Assembly (NCBI RefSeq): GCF_900112225.1
Contig: NZ_FOLD01000004.1
Location: 186,001-250,000, forward strand
Direction: 5' to 3'
Source: Massilia yuzhufengensis
Lineage (GTDB): Bacteria > Pseudomonadota > Gammaproteobacteria > Burkholderiales > Burkholderiaceae_D
Length of the DNA: 64,000 nucleotides
The notes below the pieces were generated by a model. It saw only the letters and a list, made by a program, of their open reading frames with translations. It ran no database searches and was not told the DNA's origin. This document shows, in pieces, positions 58,302 through 64,000 of this stretch (positions within the stretch are counted from its first letter, which is position 1; each line of letters opens with the position of its first letter). The translations under genes were made by a program, and so were the position numbers.

Positions 58302-58442
58302 TTTTCATTACTCTTGCACCTGTTCCGGGGGTACTTTGATCCCCCGTACGGTGTGGGCAGTGCCAAATTGATGTGCTACTTTTTTCCTCAGTGCGCCCGG
58401 TCGGGTGTGCTGTCTGGTTCTTTCCTAATCAGGAGGATTACC

Positions 58443-59036
58443 ATGAAAAAAGTACTGTCCGCACTAGCACTCGCTGCATCGACCCTGGCCCTGGCGCCGG
58501 CGGCATCTGCCCAGGACCTCTACCGCGCCGTCTCCAGCGGACCCGGCGAAGCGCCTCCCAACGGGTCCCCGGGCTCCAGCATCGCCACCTTCGACATCGA
58601 CGGCAACATCTTGCGGGCCGAAGTACCGTTCCGCGACCTGCTGGCCGGCACCACCGTCGCCCACATCCATTGCTGCACCACCGAAGCCTTCACCGGCACG
58701 GCCGGGGTCGCCATCGGGCTGACCGATTTCCCCCTCACGGTCACGGCGGGCGACTACAGCCGCAGCTTCGACCTGTCCGACGCGGCGGTCTACGACCCGG
58801 CCTTCCTGGCGGCCTTCGGCGGCACCGCGGCCTCGGCCACCACGGCGCTGCTCGCTGCGCTCGCGTCGAACCAGGCCTACCTCAACATCCATTCCACGCT
58901 GTACCCGGCCGGAGAAATCCGCGGCTTCCTGGTGGCGGCGCCGATCCCGGAACCGGCCCACTGGGGGATGCTGGGCGTCGGGCTGCTGGGCCTGGCCGTG
59001 ATGTCGCGCCGGCGTCCGGCCGTGGCGAAAAGGTGA
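58443..59036 (+). CDS. CHRD-domain protein with PEP-CTERM anchor
   Basis: 197 residues with a strong AGGAGG ribosome site. Signal peptide (MKKVLSALALAASTLALAPAASA), a CHRD (chordin-like) domain (about 25-160; VAHIHCCTTEAFTG, NIHSTLYPAGEIRG) and a C-terminal PEP-CTERM signal IPEPAHWGMLG-helix-RRR. PEP-CTERM proteins are sorted and cleaved by exosortase; no exosortase gene is in the window, so it must be elsewhere. Role may be at the cell surface or in biofilm. Confidence 0.9.
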   Translation: MKKVLSALALAASTLALAPAASAQDLYRAVSSGPGEAPPNGSPGSSIATFDIDGNILRAEVPFRDLLAGTTVAHIHCCTTEAFTGTAGVAIGLTDFPLTVTAGDYSRSFDLSDAAVYDPAFLAAFGGTAASATTALLAALASNQAYLNIHSTLYPAGEIRGFLVAAPIPEPAHWGMLGVGLLGLAVMSRRRPAVAKR

Positions 59037-59309
59037 GCCGGACAGTCCTGCGGCGCACGCCGGCGAACCCATGACGCAGGCGGTGCGCCTCTTCCATCAT
59101 GATTCAACGTGGGCGCGAGCTGTCCAAATCTGAATCATGTCCTGCGGTTGTGGATTTGCCCGAACCGCGACAATTTAGTGATGGCCCCGCCTGCGTCCTT
59201 GCATGCGCCACGCCCCGCCCTAGACTGGAGGTTTCTCCAACGGCTCCCACCGCGCCCGCAGGGCGCAGCGCGTCCCGAAGGCCTATTGTTGCTTCGTGAA
59301 GGAATTATC

Positions 59310-59732
59310 ATGCGCCCCCTCCAGCTCCTGCTTCCCCTTTCCCTTGCGCTGCTCGTTTCCAGCGCCGGCGCCCAGAACCTGCCCTACCCGCCCGCAGACA
59401 CGGCGCCGCTCTCGACCGTGCAAGTGAGCGGCCTTGCCAGGGACATGCGGATCGAACCGCGCCAGGCAAAGCGCATCGCCGGCGCCTACGAGATGTCGAA
59501 CGGCTGGTACCTGAGGGTCAATACCGCCGTGCGCCACATCGACGCCATTATCGACGACCAGCAGCCACTTCGCCTGGTCCAGGTAGCGCGCAACAAATTC
59601 GCGTCCGGCGACGGCAATGTGACGATGGAGTTTGGCCGCGGCACCCAGCGCGATGAAATGGAGATGAGCTACGTGCCTGGCGGCGCATTCGCCCAGCGCG
59701 TGGTCATGACCTCGACGCTGGCCCAGCGCTGA
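59310..59732 (+). CDS. Small exported protein, unknown function
   Basis: 140 residues with a signal peptide (MRPLQLLLPLSLALLVSSAGA) and a beta-rich domain (IEPRQAKRIAGAYEMSNGWYLRV). The ATG at 59310 has AAGGAA upstream. The 273-bp gap before it (59037-59309) shows no other gene. Not recognised beyond being periplasmic or secreted. Confidence 0.7.
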   Translation: MRPLQLLLPLSLALLVSSAGAQNLPYPPADTAPLSTVQVSGLARDMRIEPRQAKRIAGAYEMSNGWYLRVNTAVRHIDAIIDDQQPLRLVQVARNKFASGDGNVTMEFGRGTQRDEMEMSYVPGGAFAQRVVMTSTLAQR

Positions 59733-59734
59733 GG

Positions 59735-60631
59735 CTAGCGCGCAGCGCCCTTCTCCACCAGCAGCACGCTCCATGCCGGTATCGCGGCGGCCCAGAAGGC
59801 GCCGAGCGATGCCGGCCGTTCCAGCGCCAGGCCGAGGAAGCGCGCCGCCTGCACCAGCGCGTCGATCGCAGCGGTTTCGTCCCCCGGCGCCACCGCCAGC
59901 GCGCCGGTCTGCTTCGACAGCTTTTCGCCAAGCTCGTTGCGCACCACCGGCACGTGCAGGTAGCGCGGCGTCGGCACGCCGAGCACGCGCTGCAGGAAGA
60001 CCTGGCGCGGCGTCGAGTCGAGCAGGTCCGCCCCGCGCACCACGTCGGTCACATGCTGCTCCGCGTCGTCCACCACCACTGCCAGCTGGTAGGCCCAGAA
60101 CCCGTCCGCGCGCTTGAGGACGAAGTCGCCCGAGTCATGCGTGAGGCGCTGCGTTACTTCGCCCGCGAAGCGGTCGCTGAAGCTGATCACGTCGTAGCCG
60201 GGTTCGGGCACGCGCAGGCGCAGGCTGCGCATGCTGCGTCCCTCGGCCAGCCCGTAGCGGCAGGTGCCGGGGTAGATCGCCGCGCCGTCGGGCGCGACGC
60301 CCAGGCGCGAATCGGCGATCTCGCGCCGGTTGCAGCCGCACGGGTAGGTATGCTCGGCGATGCGCTCGGCCGCGGCCTGGTACAGGTGCTTGCGCCGGCT
60401 CTGCCAGACGATCTCGCCGTCGGCATGCATGCCCAGCAGGTCGAGCAGCGCCAGGATGCCCTCGGCCGCACCTGGCACGCTGCGGCCCTCGTCGATGTCC
60501 TCGATGCGCACCAGCCAGCTGCCGTGGTGGGCACGCGCGTCGAGATAGCTGGCCAGCGCCGCCACCAGCGAGCCGGCGTGCAGCGGGCCGGTGGGCGACG
60601 GGGCGAAGCGGCCGATGTAGGGGTCGTTCAC
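59735..60631 (-). CDS. gluQ: Glutamyl-Q tRNA(Asp) synthetase
   Basis: Glutamyl-tRNA synthetase-like enzyme of 298 residues that attaches glutamate to queuosine in tRNA-Asp. The catalytic GRFAPSPTGPLHAGSL with HIGH-like PLHAG, four zinc-binding Cys/Tyr (YPCGC..., YPGTCRYG), VRGADLLDSTPRQVFLQ and the KMSKS-like KLSKQTG are present, and the anticodon domain of GluRS is missing, which is diagnostic. It is convergent with the gene at 59310-59732. Confidence 0.94.
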   Translation of the reverse strand: MNDPYIGRFAPSPTGPLHAGSLVAALASYLDARAHHGSWLVRIEDIDEGRSVPGAAEGILALLDLLGMHADGEIVWQSRRKHLYQAAAERIAEHTYPCGCNRREIADSRLGVAPDGAAIYPGTCRYGLAEGRSMRSLRLRVPEPGYDVISFSDRFAGEVTQRLTHDSGDFVLKRADGFWAYQLAVVVDDAEQHVTDVVRGADLLDSTPRQVFLQRVLGVPTPRYLHVPVVRNELGEKLSKQTGALAVAPGDETAAIDALVQAARFLGLALERPASLGAFWAAAIPAWSVLLVEKGAAR

Positions 60632-60649
60632 GTGCGTCGCGCGCCGCTG

Positions 60650-61144
60650 TTATTTGGCGGCCTTGGCATGCTCGCCAATCACCTTGGTCACCTTGTCCGC
60701 CACCTCGTTCGGCACCGCCATCGACAGCTGGTAATGGACGATCTCGAAACCCTTCGCCGTCTTGCGGATCACGCCACTGGCCATGCACGGGCCCATGTTC
60801 GGCGTATCGAGCAGCTCGTCGAACCAGATCACCGATTTGTCGGGCGTGGCGTAGACGTTGCGGCGCGTGGCCTTGAAGCTCCAGGCCGACTTGCGCTCGA
60901 AGTACTTGCTGGCCCAGGCCTTGAAGTCGTCGCGCACCCACAGCTCGGTGCGGTCGGTGCCGATGTACACGCCGTCCTTGGCCATCTTGTCGAAGTAGGC
61001 CATGCGCGCATTGGCGGCGTCGTCGTGCCACTCGTCGACGAAGGCATTCACCTGTTTCGTCAAGGCGGCGTCGGTGGCGGCGCGGGCGTGGGCGGCGCCA
61101 AACAGGCCCAGGAACAGAACGGTGGCGGCAAGGAAGCGTTTCAT
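60650..61144 (-). CDS. Exported NTF2-like (SnoaL) protein
   Basis: 164 residues with a signal peptide (MKRFLAATVLFLGLFGAAHARA) and an NTF2/SnoaL-like cone fold: EWHDDAANARMAYFDKMAKDGVYIGTDRTELW, SVIWFDELLDTPNMGPCMASGVIRK, and GFEIVHYQLSMAVPNE. Role unknown. ATG at 61142-61144 (AAAGAGA upstream) is preferred over one 4 codons earlier. Confidence 0.82.
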   Translation of the reverse strand: MKRFLAATVLFLGLFGAAHARAATDAALTKQVNAFVDEWHDDAANARMAYFDKMAKDGVYIGTDRTELWVRDDFKAWASKYFERKSAWSFKATRRNVYATPDKSVIWFDELLDTPNMGPCMASGVIRKTAKGFEIVHYQLSMAVPNEVADKVTKVIGEHAKAAK

Positions 61145-61216
61145 GGTCTCTTTCATTGACAGGCGCAGGCGGGCTGCAAGCGCTCACAATAATGCAAGCC
61201 GCGCCGCCTTGCCAAG

Positions 61217-61236
61217 CTTAACGCGTTCTTAACGCG
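61217..61236 (+). promoter_or_regulatory. PmrA-box-like direct repeat
   Basis: CTTAACGCGTTCTTAACGCG: two CTTAACGCG half-sites with an 11-bp period, as in PmrA boxes (CTTAA-N6-CTTAA). It lies 57 bp before the response regulator start and could be its own operator. Confidence 0.55.
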
Positions 61237-61292
61237 ATGCGCGCTATCCTTCAGACGGAGGCATTTCGCCCATAACAACTTAGAATAGACGG

Positions 61293-61982
61293 ATGCGCAT
61301 CCTCATCGTCGAAGACCACCCCGACATCCTGGCCAATCTCTACGGTTTCCTGGAACCGAAGGGCCACCAGCTCGACTCCGCCCGCAACGGCTACGGCGGC
61401 CTGGCGCTCGCCTCCGAGAACGACTACGACGTGATCGTCCTCGACATCATGCTGCCGGGCCTGAACGGCCTCGAACTGTGCCAGAAACTGCGCACGGAGC
61501 TCGGCAAGTCCACGCCGGTGCTCATGCTCACCGCGCGCGACAGCCTGCCCGACAAAGTGGCCGGCTTCGACAGCGGCGCCGACGACTACCTGGTCAAGCC
61601 CTTTTCGCTGGTGGAGCTCGAAGTGCGGCTCAAGGCGCTGGTGCGGCGCTCGGCCGCCACCCATGCGCTGCATGCCACCATGCGCTTCGGCGAACTGAGT
61701 TTCGATCCCGATACCCAGGAAGCCTCGCGCGCCGGCGTGCCTGTCAACCTGACCAAGACCGGCTACACGCTGCTGCGCTGCCTGCTCGCGGCCGCGCCGC
61801 GCATCGTCTCGCGCGATGCGCTGGAACAGGCGGTGTGGGGCGAAGACCGGCCCGACAGCGACGCCCTGCGCACCCACATCCATGCGCTGCGCCAGGCCAT
61901 CGACAAGCCTTTCGCCACCCCCATGCTGCAAACGGTTGCCGGCGTCGGCTACAAGCTGGTCGCGCCCGATGCGCAGCGCTGA
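61293..61982 (+). CDS. OmpR-family response regulator (PmrA-like)
   Basis: 229 residues: receiver with VEDHPD, phospho-acceptor Asp51 in VLDIMLPGLNG and LVKPFS, then winged-helix (LTKTGYTLLRCLLAAAPRIVSRDALEQAVWGEDRPDSDALRTHIHALRQ). It overlaps the kinase gene by 14 bp. The eptA gene 220 bp past the kinase and the operator-like repeats suggest a PmrA role in lipid A modification. Confidence 0.92.
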   Translation: MRILIVEDHPDILANLYGFLEPKGHQLDSARNGYGGLALASENDYDVIVLDIMLPGLNGLELCQKLRTELGKSTPVLMLTARDSLPDKVAGFDSGADDYLVKPFSLVELEVRLKALVRRSAATHALHATMRFGELSFDPDTQEASRAGVPVNLTKTGYTLLRCLLAAAPRIVSRDALEQAVWGEDRPDSDALRTHIHALRQAIDKPFATPMLQTVAGVGYKLVAPDAQR

Positions 61983-63192
61983 TTCGCTCAAGCGCCGCAT
62001 CGTCGTCGCCTTCCTGCTGTTCGGCATCGGGGCGTCCGGTTTCTTCGCCATCGTGGCGGCGCTGGCGGTCGAAGGCATCGAAGTGCAGCTGGTGGACAAG
62101 CGGCTGGAAGCGACCGTGGCCTGGGCCGCGCCGCGCCAGGCGGCCGGGCTCGATATCGACATGCCGGCCGGCCTGCGCTTCCAGCGCAACGCGGACATTC
62201 CGACGCCGCTGCGCGGCCTGCCCGACGGCGTGCACAAGGTCGACGTCGGCGCCACCCGCCTGCACGTGCTGGCCGGGCACGACACGCTCGGCGGCTGGGT
62301 GCTGGTGGACCACGAGAGCGACTACGACAAGATCGAGCTGGTGGTGTACTCGATGTTCGCCACCGTCTTCGCCGGCTTCCTGCTGCTGGCCACCCTGCTG
62401 GGGCGCTTCCTGGCCACGCGCGTGGTCACGCCGATCCAGGAACTGGCCCAGGCGGTCGGCAACGACAGCGCGCCGCCCGCCCTCACCGGACGCAAGGACG
62501 AGCTGGGCGTGCTGGCGCGCGCCCTCGAGGCCCACACCGCCGAACTGCGCACCTTCCTCGACCGCGAACGCTACTTCACCGGCGACGTCAGTCATGAGCT
62601 GCGCAGCCCGCTCACCGTCATCATGGGCGCGGCCGAGATCCTGATGCAGGACGGCGCCCCGCCCGCCGTGCGCGCACCGGCCGAGCGCATCTACCGCGCC
62701 GCCCACGAAGCCGCCGAATGCGTCACCGTGCTGCTGCTGCTGGCGCGCGCGCCTGAACTGGGCGCGCTGGCGCCGGTGGCGGTCGACCAGGTCGCGGAAG
62801 AAGAAGTGGAACGCTACCGCCCGCTGGTGGCCGGCAAGCCGGTGGCGCTGCGCTTCCTCGATGGCCCGCCGCTGCCGGCGCGCGCGCCGCGCGAGCTGTG
62901 CGCGGCGGCGATCGGCAACCTGGTGCGCAACGCCTGCCAGTACACCGACCAGGGCGAAGTCGTGGTCAGGGTGCTGCCCGGCCAGGTGGTGGTCGAGGAC
63001 ACCGGCCCCGGCTTGCCCCCGGCCGTCGTCGCCACGCTTGGCAGCATTGAGGGCAGTCCCTCGCGCGGCTCGGCCGGCACTGGGCTCGGCCTGGCGCTGG
63101 CGCGGCGGATCTGCGATTTTTTGGGGGCGGGGTTCAGTTATGAAGCGCGTGAAGGCGGGGGCAGCCGGTTTACCATCAGCTTCGCCGTATAG
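61969..63192 (+). CDS. Sensor histidine kinase (PmrB-like)
   Basis: 407 residues: helix 1 about 10-34, a periplasmic domain of about 90 residues, helix 2 about 122-147, HAMP, HisKA with His209 in DVSHELRSPLTVI and a HATPase with NLVRNACQYT and GTGLGLALARRI. It pairs with the response regulator by overlap. The periplasmic sensor has no recognised acidic metal motif. Confidence 0.9.
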   Translation: MRSADSLKRRIVVAFLLFGIGASGFFAIVAALAVEGIEVQLVDKRLEATVAWAAPRQAAGLDIDMPAGLRFQRNADIPTPLRGLPDGVHKVDVGATRLHVLAGHDTLGGWVLVDHESDYDKIELVVYSMFATVFAGFLLLATLLGRFLATRVVTPIQELAQAVGNDSAPPALTGRKDELGVLARALEAHTAELRTFLDRERYFTGDVSHELRSPLTVIMGAAEILMQDGAPPAVRAPAERIYRAAHEAAECVTVLLLLARAPELGALAPVAVDQVAEEEVERYRPLVAGKPVALRFLDGPPLPARAPRELCAAAIGNLVRNACQYTDQGEVVVRVLPGQVVVEDTGPGLPPAVVATLGSIEGSPSRGSAGTGLGLALARRICDFLGAGFSYEAREGGGSRFTISFAV

Positions 63193-63236
63193 GCGCGCAC
63201 CCATTCACTCCCGCACGGCAGTCCCGCAACCCCTGA

Positions 63237-63271
63237 GTCGTCGTACCGGCGAAGGCCGGTACGACGGTCTT
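63237..63271. repeat. Single REP-like palindrome
   Basis: One REP-like unit (CGTCGTACCGGCG-AA-GGCCGGTACGACGG) between the kinase and the eptA gene. No partner copy lies in this gap. Confidence 0.75.
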
Positions 63272-63310
63272 AGAGTTAGCGATAAAAACAATGTGCGCGC
63301 CATTCGAGCC

Positions 63311-63330
63311 GTTCACGCCAGCTTAACGCC
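63311..63330 (+). promoter_or_regulatory. PmrA-box-like repeat upstream of eptA
   Basis: GTTCACGCCAGCTTAACGCC matches the repeat at 61217-61236 at 14 of 20 positions with the same 11-bp period (TTCAC/TTAAC half-sites). It lies about 85 bp before the eptA start. Confidence 0.4.
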
Positions 63331-63414
63331 CGGCTGACAGGCCGTTCACACCCCCGCCGCTATCGTTCAGTTAACGCAGCAACCCCTGCTGCGAGCCTTG
63401 AAACGATTCGCGAA

Positions 63415-64000
63415 GTGCACACATCGACCACCCGGCGCGTCAGCGCCAACACCCTTGTCCTGGCCGTAGCGCTGCTGCTGGCCTCCATCGCCAACCTCAA
63501 TTTCTGGTCCGCCTTCATCCACGCCGTGGGCGGTTTCTCGCTTGCGCGCCTGCCTCTGATCGCGGGCAGCTTTGCGATCGTCGTGCTGCTGTTCCACGGC
63601 TTGCTCACGCCCTTCAGCTTCCGCTTCGTGGCCAAGCCCGCGCTGATCCTGTTCCTGCTGACGGCCTCCGCATCGGCCTGGTTCATCAACCAGTACGGCG
63701 TGGTGATCGACAAGGCGATCATCCAGAGCATTTTCGAAACCGACACGCGCGAGGCGGCCGAGCTGCTGAGCTGGCGCCTGGTGCTGTTCGTGGCGATGAC
63801 CGGCGGCCTGCCTGCGCTGCTGGTGGCGCGCGCCAACGTGCGCTTTCCGGCCGGCGTGCGCGGCATCGGCCAGCGCGCCGGTATTGCGGCGGGCTCGCTG
63901 GCCGTGGCCGCGCTGCTGCTGGTGGTGCTGTTCAAGAGCCTGGCCCCGGCCGTGCGCGAGCACCGCGAACTGCGCTACCTGCTCACGCCGACCAACGCGG
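63415..64000 (+). CDS. eptA: Phosphoethanolamine-lipid A transferase, 5' part
   Basis: Open frame cut by the window end, 195 residues visible. Four or five N-terminal membrane helices with EptA landmarks: ANLNFWSAF, FINQYGVVIDKAIIQSIFETDTREAAELLSW, and HRELRYLLTPTN. The catalytic periplasmic sulfatase-like domain lies beyond 64000. The frame has no ATG; GTG at 63415 is the best start but the ribosome site is weak. EptA adds phosphoethanolamine to lipid A and lowers sensitivity to polymyxins. Context (PmrAB-type pair upstream) fits. Confidence 0.85.
   Translation, partial: MHTSTTRRVSANTLVLAVALLLASIANLNFWSAFIHAVGGFSLARLPLIAGSFAIVVLLFHGLLTPFSFRFVAKPALILFLLTASASAWFINQYGVVIDKAIIQSIFETDTREAAELLSWRLVLFVAMTGGLPALLVARANVRFPAGVRGIGQRAGIAAGSLAVAALLLVVLFKSLAPAVREHRELRYLLTPTNA

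Noticed and set aside
59109..59309. Earlier start for the small exported protein
   Set aside because: It would bury the signal peptide behind 67 non-conserved residues. The ATG at 59310 has a ribosome site.

Overview
The window looks like chromosomal DNA of a high-GC betaproteobacterium of the family Oxalobacteraceae, most likely Massilia or a close relative. This is an inference from gene content and order (ndk-rlmN-pilF-rodZ-ispG-hisS-yfgM-bamB-der-hfq-hflX-hflK-hflC-hisZ-purA; surE-pcm-nlpD-rpoS; odhA-odhB-lpdA), from the PEP-CTERM proteins and from the intergenic palindromic repeats. No 16S gene or other direct taxonomic marker is present.

Layout. 0-9.4 kb: alpha/beta hydrolase, tRNA-Asn with its own promoter and terminator, aromatic aminotransferase divergent from uvrB, a frameshifted PEP-CTERM serine protease, an FKBP isomerase, a hybrid histidine kinase and a MarC protein. 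9.8-26.6 kb: a run of sixteen minus-strand housekeeping genes covering purine salvage and synthesis, HisZ, the HflKC protease regulator, HflX, Hfq, Der, BamB, YfgM, HisRS, IspG, RodZ, PilF, RlmN and Ndk. 26.8-33.1 kb: Bax-inhibitor-like protein, RlmD and the surE-pcm-nlpD-rpoS stress cluster. 33.2-36.0 kb: an accessory two-gene module, a TIR protein followed by a protein with a degenerate P-loop and TPR repeats. This is the best candidate for an undescribed conflict or signalling system. 36.1-42.5 kb: quinone oxidoreductase, DinG-like helicase, DUF465 protein, PP2C-like phosphatase, a coiled-coil lipoprotein and ZapE. 42.7-48.9 kb: the 2-oxoglutarate dehydrogenase operon (odhA, odhB, a SHOCT-PspC gene, lpdA). 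49.2-53.6 kb: a five-gene operon behind a near-perfect Fur box (PepSY-type membrane protein, DUF2271, DUF4198, ApbE, membrane-anchored flavodoxin/FNR reductase). The DUF2271 protein carries a flavinylation-type motif, so the operon may build an iron-controlled extracytoplasmic flavin electron carrier. 53.8-59.7 kb: KGG-repeat stress protein, a two-component system next to a Pro-rich secreted protein, a BlaI repressor with a tiny Cys-rich protein, a DUF421 protein, a CHRD/PEP-CTERM protein and a small secreted protein. 59.7-64 kb: GluQ, an NTF2-like secreted protein, and a PmrAB-type two-component system followed by the first third of a lipid A phosphoethanolamine transferase gene cut by the window end.

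Two dispersed repeat families fill the gaps. The first is a REP-like palindrome, usually as inverted pairs (REPIN-like). Six of its copies carry an extra 25-27 bp palindrome with an invariant GCCANTGGC core. The second is a longer inverted repeat bounded by TAGGGTGG/CCACCCTA, seen twice. No insertion sequence, CRISPR array, prophage or rRNA was found.
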